Shown here: positions 1-8,065 of the stretch, piece by piece | Numbering within the stretch: the stretch's first letter is position 1 | Layout of the letters: the number at the start of each line of letters is the position of its first letter | Assembly: GCF_007858535.1 (NCBI RefSeq) | Contig: NZ_CP040174.1 | Span: 496,001-560,000, forward strand | DNA from: Arthrobacter sp. UKPF54-2 | Lineage (GTDB): Bacteria; Actinomycetota; Actinomycetes; Actinomycetales; Micrococcaceae | DNA length: 64,000 nucleotides | Direction of reading: 5' to 3' | Program-made: the position numbers and the translations under genes | The notes under the pieces: generated by a model | Seen by the model: the letters and a program-made list of their open reading frames with translations, nothing else | Told to the model about the DNA's origin: nothing | Databases searched by the model: none

Positions 1-2236
1 CGATCCGCCGCCGCCCCAGCTGCTTGCCTGGCGGGTGGATCCTTCGCGCTTCCACTCGACCAGTTCGGCCGGGATTTCCTCGATGAACTGGCTCGCGGGG
101 TTGTACTGGCTCTGGCCCCACATGCTGCGCACTTCGGACCGGGTCAGGTAGAGCCGTTTCCGGGCCCGGGTGAGGCCCACGTAGGCGAGCCGGCGTTCCT
201 CCGCCAGTTCCTTGGGGTCGGTCGCGGAGCGCTGGTGCGGGAACAGCCCGTGCTCCATGCCGGTCAGGAACACCACCGGGAACTCGAGGCCCTTGGCGGT
301 GTGCAGCGTCATCAGGGTGACGACGCCGAGCCGTTTGGCTTCGGCGACGGCGGCGTCAATATCTGCCCCGGGGGCGTCCGGGATCTGGTCGGCGTCGGCC
401 ACCAGGGAGACCTGCTCCAGGAAGGCGCCGAGCGAGCCTTCCGGGTTGTCGCGTTCGTATTCGCGGACGACGGCGACGAGTTCGGCGAGGTTCTCCACCC
501 GGGATTCGTCCTGCGGGTCGGTGCTCGAGCGCAGGGTGGCGAGGTAGCCGGTCTGTTCGAGGACGGCTTCCAGGGCCGCGGCGGCGCCGGAGCCGGCGGC
601 AACTTCGGCGAGGTCGTCGAGGAGTTTCACGAAGCCCAGCACGGCGTTCACGGAGCGCGTGGCCATGCCGGGCGCTTCCTCGGCGCGGCGGGCGGCGGCC
701 ATAAAGGAGGTCCGGTCGCGCTGCGCCAGCGAGGCGATGGCCCCCTCGGCCCGGTCCCCGATGCCGCGCTTGGGCTCGTTGAGGATCCGGCGCAGGTTGA
801 CGTCGTCGTCCGGGTTGACCAGCACCCGCAGGTAGGCGAGGGCGTCCTTAATTTCCTTGCGCTCGTAGAAGCGGGTGCCCCCGACCACCTTATAGGGCAG
901 TCCGACGCGGACCAGGACGTCCTCGATCGAGCGGGACTGGGCATTGGTGCGGTAGAAGATGGCGACGTCGCCGGGGCGGAGGTTCCCCTCATCCTGCAGC
1001 CGGTCGATTTCCTTGGCGATGAACTGCGCCTCGTCGTGCTCGTTCTCGCCGACGTAGCCAACGATCTTCTCGCCGTCGCCCTCGGCGGTCCAGAGCCGCT
1101 TCTCGGGCCGGTTGGGATTGCGGGAGATCACCGAGTTGGCGGCGCTGAGAATCGTCTGGGTGGAGCGGTAGTTCTGCTCCAGCTTGATGGTCCGGGCGTC
1201 CGGATAGTCCTTCTCGAACTCCACGATGTTGCGGATGTCCGCGCCGCGGAACGCGTAGATGGACTGGTCCGAGTCGCCAACGACGGTGAGTTCCGCCGCG
1301 CCGGGGCCTTCGCCGACGATCTCGCGCACCAGGGCGTACTGGGCGTGGTTGGTGTCCTGATATTCGTCCACCAGCACGTGCCGGAAGCGGCGCCGGTAGG
1401 AGTCGGCGAGCGCCGGGAAGGCGCGGAACATGTACACCGTCTCGGCGATCAGGTCATCAAAGTCCATCGCGTTGGCCTGCCGCAGCCGCTGGGTGTAGCC
1501 CTTGAAGACCTCGGCGACGGCCTGCTCGAAGGGGTCGTTGTAGTTGGCGCTAGAGGCGTAGCTGTCCGCGTCGATCAGCTCGTTCTTCAGGGCCGAGATC
1601 TTGTGCTGGATGGCCCTGGGGGCGAAGCGCTTCGGGTCCAGGTCCAGGTTCTTCGCCACCAGCGTGATCAGGCGCAGCGAGTCCGCGGAGTCATAGATGG
1701 AGAAGTTGGAGTTCAGGCCCACGTTGGCCGCCTCGCGCCGCAGGATGCGCACGCAGGAGGAGTGGAAGGTGGAGATCCACATGGTCTTGGCGCGGCCGCC
1801 GACCAGGAGTTCGATCCGCTCGCGCATTTCCGCGGCGGCCTTGTTGGTGAAGGTAATGGCCAGGATCTCGCCGTGGTGTGCCCGCCGGGTGGCGATCAGG
1901 TAGGCGATCCGGTTACTGAGCACCCGGGTCTTGCCCGAGCCTGCACCCGCCACGATCAGCAGGGCGCCCCCGGCGTGCTTGACCGCATCCTCCTGCTGGG
2001 GGTTCAGTCCCTGCAGCAGTTCCTCCGCGTTGGGCAGCCGCGGGCGGTCCCCCTCGTCGTCGTGCCCCGCACTGCTTCCGCTGTAGGAGCCGCCGTGGGA
2101 ACCGAACCCGGACGCGGCCGTCAGGGGCGGCATCCCGCTGCCGGCCCCCGGGTCTCCGGACGCTTTCGCGGTCGCGGCCGCCTTCGGTGCAGCTTGGAAG
2201 GGGCCGTCGGCGTAGGGGTCAAACAACATATCCATG
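1..2236 (-). CDS. pcrA: ATP-dependent DNA helicase PcrA/UvrD, C-terminus off window
   Basis: Superfamily 1 3'-5' DNA helicase that unwinds DNA in repair and clears replication obstacles. The minus-strand frame is open from ATG 2236 to the window edge, about 745 codons, so the C-terminus is missing. A glycine/alanine-rich linker of roughly 60 residues precedes the helicase core, which begins NAEELLQGLNPQQ (the Q-motif region). The Walker A stretch VAGAGSGKTR is encoded near 1925-1955. A second in-frame ATG lies at 2230. A possible -10 (TAGACT on the minus strand, 2247-2252) sits 10 nt from the first ATG, which suggests a very short leader. An unusual repeat array lies just upstream. The family call is firm; PcrA rather than UvrD is by actinobacterial convention. 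Confidence 0.93.
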
Positions 2237-2321
2237 GTGTTAACCAGTCTAGGCGGTGCCACTGACAGCACGGTCCGGGGCCGCCCCAACCCCGACGGAC
2301 ATGCCCGTCCTTTGGGCGCAG

Positions 2322-2350
2322 GCGTGGACATATTGCCATTGTGTCCACGC
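2322..2350. promoter_or_regulatory. 9-bp perfect inverted repeat upstream of pcrA
   Basis: GCGTGGACA (2322-2330) pairs perfectly with TGTCCACGC (2342-2350) across an 11-nt spacer. It has no T-run and sits between the repeat array and the pcrA start, about 70 bp above the putative pcrA -10. It could be an operator or a transcript hairpin at the end of the upstream gene; the sequence does not decide. Confidence 0.5.
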
Positions 2351-2365
2351 TTAGGGCTGACGGAT

Positions 2366-2562
2366 GAGCATGTCCATCCCTACTGCTCCTGGGGAATGAG
2401 CATGTCCATCGGTTGCGGCGGGGATTGAGCATGTCCGTCCGGTCCTGCGAGCCGTGAGCATGTCCAACCGTGCCAGGCTCGGGGAATGGGCATGTCCATC
2501 CGCTGCGGCGAGGAGCGAGCATGCCCATTGCTGCCGGGCACGGGAACTGAGCATGCCCATCC
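2366..2562. repeat. Array of seven 29/32-bp direct repeats
   Basis: Seven copies of a GAGCATGtCCATCC-like core start at 2366, 2398, 2427, 2456, 2488, 2517 and 2549. The start-to-start steps are 32, 29, 29, 32, 29 and 32 bp. The remainder of each unit is a looser GC-rich stretch that often ends GGGGAAT. A degenerate outlying copy is at 2297-2310. The array fills the gap between the 3' end of the inositol-monophosphatase gene and the 5' end of pcrA. The steps are near three helical turns, so the cores would lie on one face of the DNA. Function is unknown. No protein is believable here, and the between-core sequences resemble each other, so it is not a CRISPR. Confidence 0.85.
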
Positions 2563-2581
2563 CTGGCGGCCCCGGGACTTC

Positions 2582-3454
2582 CTACCCGACCGAGCCGGAC
2601 TCCAGCGCGGCGCGGAGCTGACGGACCGCCGTCGTGCCCCCGGCGACGTACCACTCAAGGCCGTTGACGCGGACGACGTCGGTGGCGCCGCCGGCGGCGT
2701 GCACGATCGCCTGGCCCGGCAGCCAGTCCCACTCCGGGGAGCTGTGCTGGAACCAGCAGTCGAGTTCGCCGTCGGCCACCCGGCCGAGGTCGCACGAACC
2801 GGAGCCGAACATGCGCAGCGCCGCCGCCGCGGTCGCCGCGGCATGCCAGGGCATGGCACACATCGGGTCGGCAAGCCAGGTCGGATGGATGTAGGTGGCG
2901 GCTCCCAGCTCGGCCAGCTGCGCCTCAGCCCGGCCCCGGCCGCCGTCGTCGCGGGGCCGGAAACTGGTCAGCGCCTCACCGTTCAGAGTCGCGGCCCGCA
3001 TGGTGCCGCCCAGCCAGAGCTTGTCCGCCTCCGGCTGGAAGATGGCGCCGAGCAGCGGGCCGGACGAATCCTTGAGCGCGATCGCCGAACACCAGTAGCT
3101 GGAGCCGTGCAGGAAGTTGTAGGTGCCGTCCACCGGGTCGATTACCCAGGTCCGGCCACTGCTGCCCTGCCGGGAGGCGCCCTCCTCGCCCAGGATGCCG
3201 TCCTCGGGCCGGCAGCGCTGGAGCTGTTCGAGCACGTAGGCCTCGGCGGCGTGGTCCGCGGCGGTCACGACGTCGGAGACAGAAGTCTTTTGCTGCCCCT
3301 CCAAGCCGCCCTGCCGCATCAGCAGCGCCAGGTTGCCGGCTTCCCGCACCAGGGCCTCTGCCAGCTGGTAGTCGTCCAGTTCGGGGCTGAGATCCGCGGT
3401 GCTGTGCCGGCCCGTCCGGTGTCTGCCAAGTTCGTTACTGCGTAGTTCGCTCAC
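2582..3454 (-). CDS. Inositol monophosphatase family protein
   Basis: Mg-dependent phosphatase of the inositol monophosphatase/CysQ/histidinol-phosphatase superfamily, 290 aa, cytosolic. The metal-binding motif WVIDPVDGTYNFLHG is clear near residues 104-118. It is preceded by an ILGEEG motif (the first metal-binding acidic residues), and a late SCDLGRVADGELD stretch matches the second family signature. The start is GTG at 3454, within ~110 bp of a divergent membrane-protein gene. The substrate cannot be told from sequence: inositol-1-phosphate, PAP or histidinol phosphate are all possible. No neighbour points to one pathway. The family call is strong. Confidence 0.9.
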   Translation of the reverse strand: MSELRSNELGRHRTGRHSTADLSPELDDYQLAEALVREAGNLALLMRQGGLEGQQKTSVSDVVTAADHAAEAYVLEQLQRCRPEDGILGEEGASRQGSSGRTWVIDPVDGTYNFLHGSSYWCSAIALKDSSGPLLGAIFQPEADKLWLGGTMRAATLNGEALTSFRPRDDGGRGRAEAQLAELGAATYIHPTWLADPMCAMPWHAAATAAAALRMFGSGSCDLGRVADGELDCWFQHSSPEWDWLPGQAIVHAAGGATDVVRVNGLEWYVAGGTTAVRQLRAALESGSVG

Positions 3455-3551
3455 GCGTTCAGCCTAGCTGGCGCCGTGCGACGCTGAACAGGCGGTCGGC
3501 CGCCGCCGCGCTCCCGGCCGGAGACGGGCCGGAGCGGCCCGGGGAAAGGGC

Positions 3552-3557
3552 GATAAT
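3552..3557 (+). promoter_or_regulatory. Putative leaderless -10 box (GATAAT)
   Basis: GATAAT ends 6 nt before ATG 3564, and no Shine-Dalgarno sequence lies between. This is the arrangement expected for a leaderless actinobacterial transcript starting at the A of the ATG. The -35 region is not distinctive. Confidence 0.45.
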
Positions 3558-3563
3558 GGTGCC

Positions 3564-4205
3564 ATGGCCAAGACACCCGCCCAGCGGATCAAGAAGCACG
3601 GCGCCAGCGCGGCCGTCCCCCAGCACCACCTGCCCCCGGTGATCAACCCCAGCACCACGCGGACCCCGCAGAAGGCACAGAGCAACAGCAACCTGATCCT
3701 GATCGCGGGAGTCGTGGCCAGCCTGTTCCTGTTCTGGTACGTCCACTTGCTCACCCTGAACCAGCTCACGCAGCTGAGCGGCGGACTCCCGATGCCCGAT
3801 TCGCTGGTTGGCGGCTTCAGCCAGGGCTTTGTGGAGCAGTTGCGCTCGGGGATGGACACCGACGCACGCGGACAGCTCAACTACGTGCACAAGACCGCCG
3901 GAACGCTGTTCCCGCTGATCTTCGGCTTTACCTGGTTGCTGCTGATCGGGACGAACGTCGCCCGGAAGGGACTGCGCTGGGCTTTGTGGGCGGTGCCGCT
4001 GCTGTTCGCGGGGGTGCGGCTGTGGGGGAATGCCGCGATCGACGCCATGATGTCCGCGGACACGCTCGACGGCGGCCAGGTCGCCCTGGCGTCCGGGCTC
4101 ACGCTGGCCGGCTGGGTCCTGCTGGTCCTCAGCCTGGTGGTCGGCGGCGCGGCGGTGTTCCTGGGCCGGAAGTCGGCCTCGGCGCGGGCTGAGACGACGC
4201 GTTAG
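3564..4205 (+). CDS. Integral membrane protein of unknown function, four TM helices
   Basis: A 213-aa protein with a basic, Ala/Pro-containing cytosolic N-terminus of about 45 residues and then four hydrophobic segments: LILIAGVVASLFLFWYV, LFPLIFGFTWLLLIG, WALWAVPLLFAGVRLW and LTLAGWVLLVLSLVVGG. A polar loop of about 60 residues lies between helices 1 and 2, and the short C-terminal tail is basic. No family is recognised. The gene appears to be transcribed leaderlessly (see 3552). Its stop overlaps the stop of the convergent TPR gene by 4 nt. The coding call is secure from length and topology; function is unknown. Confidence 0.75.
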   Translation: MAKTPAQRIKKHGASAAVPQHHLPPVINPSTTRTPQKAQSNSNLILIAGVVASLFLFWYVHLLTLNQLTQLSGGLPMPDSLVGGFSQGFVEQLRSGMDTDARGQLNYVHKTAGTLFPLIFGFTWLLLIGTNVARKGLRWALWAVPLLFAGVRLWGNAAIDAMMSADTLDGGQVALASGLTLAGWVLLVLSLVVGGAAVFLGRKSASARAETTR

Positions 4206-5275
4206 GTGCGGTCGAAGCCCGTAACGCGGACCAGCCAGGACCAGAAGGAACCCCTGCCGAGTTCGGATTTGAGAAAGTCCCGGGCTTGCTGGGCTCTGTG
4301 AGGAGCTCCGGAAGCATCAAAGTGGTCCGCAGACTTAGCCAGACTCTCCCGGGCCCGCACTCTGTCCCCGGTCGCAACGTAGGCCCGGCCGAGGAGGAAG
4401 CAGGCTTCGCCGGCTCGCTGTGGCATCAGCAGATCGTTACGGCCGGGAAAGTCCTGCAAGAGTTGAATCGCGGCAACCGGTTCCCCCGCCAACAGGCTCC
4501 AGTGCGCGCGGTTAAGTTTGAGCAGCATACGGTCATTGGCGCTCCCGCCAATTATGTCAGTGGCCAATTCGGCGCGCTCTATGCAACGGAGGGTGTCGGC
4601 ATCCGCAATATTTGCGGCAAGCCGCATAGCTGCGGACGCTTTGTTGAATTTGGCCCACACATCAAGGTTCTTGGCGGGGGAAAATGTCGCGGCCGCGTGC
4701 TCATGGTACTTCAGGCCTTCTTGAACCTTGTCGCACAAGAAGGCCACATTGCCAATGACCCAATAGGCCTTGCCAGCAAGCTGATCCTCGACTTCTTCCG
4801 AGATTACCTCGGCCAGAAGCTTGCTCTCTTTCCATGCCGAGTCGAGTCTCCCACCATCGGCCAACGCAGATATCAGCGCCTGCCGGGCCTTGATATTGAT
4901 GTCTAGGTCCATTTCACCGGGCGTGAGATCTACCGCTATGAGTGCAGATTGGGCCGCTTCTTCCAGCAACCCGGCCCCTTGGCGCGCTTTTGCCAGCAAG
5001 ATATGGGCGCGTGCCTGATCGTGTGGATTCGGCTGGTGATCCAGTCCCGAAATCAGCTCGGTGGCAAGATCTGCACATTCTTCGAAGCGTTCCGCGTCAA
5101 GGAGATTTTCGGCCTGGAGGAAGGTCATGTTCCACCAAGATGCGGAGTCGCCGTCTCGTCGCGCAATTTCGGCCGCTTGTTTCGCGCTGCCAGCCGCCTC
5201 GGCGAAGGCATGGTTGCTTCGGTGCTCGCGGGCCCGGAGCTCAGCTTCTGCGTACAACGGCGAAACAAAGTGCAT
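4202..5275 (-). CDS. TPR-repeat protein divergent from a secreted peptide gene
   Basis: A 357-aa soluble, alpha-helical protein with recurring TPR-like spacing of A/L/Y/G positions across most of its length (for example ARAHILLAKARQGAGLLEEA near residues 87-106 and GEACFLLGRAYVATGDRVRA near 290-310). No signal peptide, membrane segment or N-terminal helix-turn-helix is seen. Such all-TPR proteins bind peptides or protein partners; Rap phosphatase-like receptors are one example. Base composition is visibly less GC-rich than the flanking genes. It is divergent from the 49-aa secreted peptide gene at 5477, about 200 bp away, which suggests a receptor/peptide pair, but that is inference. ATG 5275 lies 6 nt from a GATAAT box and has no Shine-Dalgarno. 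Confidence 0.75.
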   Translation of the reverse strand: MHFVSPLYAEAELRAREHRSNHAFAEAAGSAKQAAEIARRDGDSASWWNMTFLQAENLLDAERFEECADLATELISGLDHQPNPHDQARAHILLAKARQGAGLLEEAAQSALIAVDLTPGEMDLDINIKARQALISALADGGRLDSAWKESKLLAEVISEEVEDQLAGKAYWVIGNVAFLCDKVQEGLKYHEHAAATFSPAKNLDVWAKFNKASAAMRLAANIADADTLRCIERAELATDIIGGSANDRMLLKLNRAHWSLLAGEPVAAIQLLQDFPGRNDLLMPQRAGEACFLLGRAYVATGDRVRARESLAKSADHFDASGAPHRAQQARDFLKSELGRGSFWSWLVRVTGFDRT

Positions 5276-5281
5276 GAATCA

Positions 5282-5287
5282 ATTATC
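5282..5287 (-). promoter_or_regulatory. Putative leaderless -10 box for the TPR gene
   Basis: On the minus strand GATAAT ends 6 nt before ATG 5275. The same box and spacing occur at 3552 before the membrane protein gene. No ribosome binding site is present, so a leaderless transcript is likely. Confidence 0.45.
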
Positions 5288-5418
5288 AGGCGCCCTACGG
5301 GTGATTATGACCACGGCGCGCACACAATCCCTCGTATCAACCGCAGCGGCAGTGCACAATTAGCACAGGGTTTAGCTAGTTGGCATAAATCGTTACCTGA
5401 CGGCGTGTCCTAACGACC

Positions 5419-5424
5419 TATACT
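5419..5424 (+). promoter_or_regulatory. Putative -10 box (TATACT) for the peptide gene
   Basis: TATACT lies about 50 nt upstream of the peptide ATG (5477). A weak -35, CTGACG at 5397-5402, is 16 bp away. A small inverted repeat (GTGC/GCAC) lies in the low-GC stretch further upstream around 5353-5366 and could be regulatory. Confidence 0.4.
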
Positions 5425-5476
5425 GAGCTCGTATCACATGAGTAACACTAGCCCCTCACATAACAGGAGTCTCAAA

Positions 5477-5626
5477 ATGAAGAAAACCCTCGCAGCGCTT
5501 CTCGTCGCCGGCGCCCTGGCCGCAGCGGGCATGTCCGCCGCTTCCGCTGTGTCCGCGAGCAGCACCACCTCCGGCCAGAGCACAGTCGTGGCCGTCGACT
5601 GGTGGCCGAACTCCCTCCGCAAGTAA
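5477..5626 (+). CDS. Small secreted peptide with C-terminal DWW motif
   Basis: A 49-aa product. Residues 2-3 are Lys-Lys, followed by a hydrophobic stretch LAALLVAGALAAAGM and a likely signal-peptidase site after SAASA, leaving a mature tail of about 25 residues that ends VVAVDWWPNSLRK. The start ATG 5477 is chosen because AGGAG (5465-5469) lies 7 nt upstream; an in-frame ATG at 5438 would spoil the signal peptide. A strong terminator follows directly, so the gene is its own transcription unit, divergent from the TPR gene. The size and layout resemble precursor peptides of Gram-positive signalling systems, and the AVDWW string resembles streptococcal XIP pheromones. Function is unproven; it could also be an antimicrobial or wall-associated peptide. 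Confidence 0.7.
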   Translation: MKKTLAALLVAGALAAAGMSAASAVSASSTTSGQSTVVAVDWWPNSLRK

Positions 5627-5642
5627 CGGAGTCAGCAACCGC

Positions 5643-5683
5643 AAAGGGCGGGAACCGGATTTTGTCTCCAGTTCCCGCCCTTT
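5643..5683. terminator. Bidirectional intrinsic terminator
   Basis: AAAGGGCGGGAAC (5643-5655) pairs perfectly with GTTCCCGCCCTTT (5671-5683), a 13-bp stem with a 15-nt loop. The stem ends in A and T runs, so it can act for the peptide gene on the left and the convergent GGDEF-EAL gene on the right. Confidence 0.85.
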
Positions 5684-5742
5684 GTTATGCCCGGGGACAC
5701 CAGGCCCTCGGACCGCCGCCGTCGTCCTTGCCGGCGTGCGTC

Positions 5743-7278
5743 TTATTCCGAAACGGCACTCCACTGCGCCAGGGTTTCCTCAAAGGATTCCGCGGGCGCC
5801 GGGCGCCCAAAGTAGTAGCCCTGGCCGCTGCCGCAGCCCAGCCGGACCAGTTCCTCGGCCTGCTCGGCGGTCTCGATCCCCTCGGCCACCGCCTTGAGCC
5901 CGCAGGCGTGGATCAGGTGCAGCACGGCTTCGACAAACCTTCCCTGCTCCTCATCCGTCCCGAGGCCGGCTATCAGGCTCCGGTCGATCTTGACGACATT
6001 CACCGGGAGCCGCCGCAGGTAGCTGATCGAGGAGTAGCCCGTGCCAAAGTCGTCGATTTCGAGCTGCACGCCGAGCTGACGCAGCCCGCTGAGGGAGTAC
6101 TTGTCCACATCCCCGCCGGTGACGGCCATGGACTCCGTCAGCTCGATGATGAGGTTCGCAGCATCAACCCCGGTCTCCCGCAGGATGTCCTGGACGTGTT
6201 CAATCAGCTCAAGGTTCTGCAACTCGGTAGTAGAGATGTTGACCCGGACGGAGAACTGGCTGTCCAGCGGCAACCGGTCCTGCCAGTCGCGCAGCTGACG
6301 GACGGCGTTGCGCAGGACCCAGTGGCCCAGCTCCACGATCATTCCGGTCTCCTCGGCCAGCGGAATGAACTGGTCCGGCATCAGGAGCCCGCGCTCGGGG
6401 TGGTTCCAGCGCACCAGCGCCTCAACTCCCTCAATCCGCCCGGTGGCGAGCTCCACCACCGGCTGATAGTGCAGCGTTAACTGGTCATGCAGGATTGCCT
6501 CGCGCATCTCGGTGACCATCAGGCTCTGCAGCCGCCGGGCGTAGAGCAGCGCCGGCTCAAAGACCTTGATCCCGCTGTGCGGCTGGGCCTTGGCGGCGTA
6601 CATGGCCGTGTCGGCTTCCATCACGAGGTCGTCGACGGACTGTCCGGGTTCAGCCACGCGCACGCCGATGCTGGTGCCGCAGGTGATCCGGAGATCGCCG
6701 ATGTCCAGGCTCTCACTGAGTGCCTTGAGGATCCTGTTGGCGACCCGCCGGGCACGCACGAGGTTGGATTTCGGCAGCATCACGGCAAATTCGTCGCCGC
6801 CCAGCCTGGCCACGGTATCGGTCACCCGGACCGCGTCCTGGAGCCGCCGGGCGATCACGCGCAGGACGTCGTCCCCCGCGCTGTGCCCCAGCGTGTCGTT
6901 GATGCCCTTGAAGGAGTCGAGGTCGAGAATCAGCAGCGCCGGCGGCAGCTCGCCGCGAGAGGTCTCGGCGAGGGCGTGGCTGAGCACCGAATTCAGCGCG
7001 GTGCGGTTGGCCAGCTGGGTCAGCGGATCGGTGAGCGCCATCCGTTCCAGCTCCACCTGCGCCTGTCGCAGCATGGCCGTCCGGCTCTCCACGCGCTCTT
7101 CGAGCTCCTGGTAGATGGTCTGCAGGTCGTCGGCCATCAGGTTGATGCCGGCAATCACCGCAGCGACGTCGTCGCGCGCACCGGAGTGGGGAATCCTGGT
7201 GCTGAGGTCGCCGCTGGCGATCCGGACGATGCCCTCGACGAGGCTATGGAGCCGGGGGTCTGGAACTTCACTATTCAC
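5743..7278 (-). CDS. GGDEF-EAL c-di-GMP signalling protein
   Basis: A 511-aa dual-domain enzyme for making and breaking cyclic di-GMP. An N-terminal segment of about 70 residues looks HAMP-like (IASGDLSTRIP), followed by a coiled linker. The GGDEF domain has an intact RLGGDEF site near residue 160. The EAL domain has GVEALVRWNHP, the IDDFGTGYSS loop, VVKIDRS, AEGIET and GQGYYFGRP, so both active sites look complete. There is no membrane helix, so it is likely cytosolic or attached through a partner. The GTG start at 7278 overlaps the end of the upstream STAS-like gene by 8 nt, implying translational coupling. Whether net activity is synthesis or hydrolysis cannot be read from sequence. Confidence 0.92.
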   Translation of the reverse strand: MNSEVPDPRLHSLVEGIVRIASGDLSTRIPHSGARDDVAAVIAGINLMADDLQTIYQELEERVESRTAMLRQAQVELERMALTDPLTQLANRTALNSVLSHALAETSRGELPPALLILDLDSFKGINDTLGHSAGDDVLRVIARRLQDAVRVTDTVARLGGDEFAVMLPKSNLVRARRVANRILKALSESLDIGDLRITCGTSIGVRVAEPGQSVDDLVMEADTAMYAAKAQPHSGIKVFEPALLYARRLQSLMVTEMREAILHDQLTLHYQPVVELATGRIEGVEALVRWNHPERGLLMPDQFIPLAEETGMIVELGHWVLRNAVRQLRDWQDRLPLDSQFSVRVNISTTELQNLELIEHVQDILRETGVDAANLIIELTESMAVTGGDVDKYSLSGLRQLGVQLEIDDFGTGYSSISYLRRLPVNVVKIDRSLIAGLGTDEEQGRFVEAVLHLIHACGLKAVAEGIETAEQAEELVRLGCGSGQGYYFGRPAPAESFEETLAQWSAVSE

Positions 7279-7753
7279 TCGTATACGGCCTTAACCACTC
7301 GAGGGCTTCCGCGCGCGAAAGGAAAAACTCCGCCGGGATTGTTTCGGATCTTGAACGCAGCAGGTAGTGGGCGATCACGCGGTCCACGGGGCTCTCCCCC
7401 ACCAGCGCGAACGCTGCGGCGGCAATCGAACCGGCATAGACCTGGCGCGCTTCCACGCTGACGCCAACGACGCCGGAGATGATCAGCACCACCGGCAGGC
7501 GCCTGCCGTCGGCGAGTGCGCGTACGGCCGCTCCGGCCACCCGGGCTTCGGGGCCCCCGATCTCGCGGTTCGGCGGCAGCGCTACTTCGATGATGCCGCC
7601 GTCGAGCTGCCGGACGCCGATCACCGGCTCCGCGGCCGGCTCCCTGGTCAACAAGGACGGCGCCGCGCCGGCAGGCGCCGCTGCAGGGGTTGGGGGTTCT
7701 GCGGGGAGTTCCTCATCGGGTGCGTCCGGCGCGACCGGCGCTTCAACCGTCAT
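7271..7753 (-). CDS. STAS/SpoIIAA-like small protein upstream of GGDEF-EAL gene
   Basis: A 160-aa protein with an Ala/Pro-rich, probably disordered N-terminus of about 45 residues. A compact alpha/beta C-terminal part follows: strand GGIIEVALPP, strand PVVLIISGVVGVS, helix SIAAAAFALVGESPVDRVIAHYLL, and a final YxLSRAEALEWL-type helix. This secondary-structure order and the end motif resemble SpoIIAA/STAS-like domains seen in Arthrobacter next to GGDEF genes. The fold assignment is by pattern and only moderately sure. ATG 7753; it overlaps the downstream c-di-GMP gene by 8 nt, so the two are probably co-translated and may act together. Confidence 0.65.
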   Translation of the reverse strand: MTVEAPVAPDAPDEELPAEPPTPAAAPAGAAPSLLTREPAAEPVIGVRQLDGGIIEVALPPNREIGGPEARVAGAAVRALADGRRLPVVLIISGVVGVSVEARQVYAGSIAAAAFALVGESPVDRVIAHYLLRSRSETIPAEFFLSRAEALEWLRPYTSE

Positions 7754-8065
7754 CGGAGCGCAGCCCGGCAGGCCGCGGCCGGGAGCGGACGAGTCGCTGC
7801 CGGGTCGCCGAAAACTGTCGTTGCCGGTCCCGGCACAACTAGCTGATCAGACATTTGTCCCCAAAGACTACAAAGTCGGCAATTCGGCGTGCGCTGGAGC
7901 CAGGTCCTGCACGAGGCACCGGACCGTTCCGGCGAATGCCCTCATGATAGTGCAAGCCAGCGGGCAGATGAGACATAAGACACCCCGCGCCCCAGATTCT
8001 CCAAAAGTGCCGCCGCCAACCCGCCGCCGGCAATCCCAGAAGCCGCACGGACCAGTCCGGGTGTC
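7754..8065. other. Intergenic gap without a recognised gene
   Basis: 312 bp between the DUF998 gene end (8066) and the STAS-like gene start (7753), both on the minus strand. It should hold the promoter of the STAS/GGDEF-EAL pair. Reading frames here give only arginine/alanine-rich shadow peptides. I see no strong hairpin, RNA gene or repeat. Confidence 0.5.

Noticed and set aside
235-2265. Plus-strand open frame of 676 codons
   Set aside because: Antisense to pcrA, which shows intact helicase motifs.
2366-2562. CRISPR array
   Set aside because: Units are short, the spacers resemble each other, and no cas genes are present.
2121-2874. Minus-strand frames rich in repeated DGHAH-like peptides
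   Set aside because: Arise only from the repeat array; no start site and no conserved fold, and the unit sizes 29 and 32 are not multiples of three.
5438-5476. In-frame ATG upstream of the peptide gene start
   Set aside because: It would place 13 polar residues before the Lys-Lys hydrophobic signal peptide and has no RBS, while ATG 5477 has AGGAG at 7 nt.
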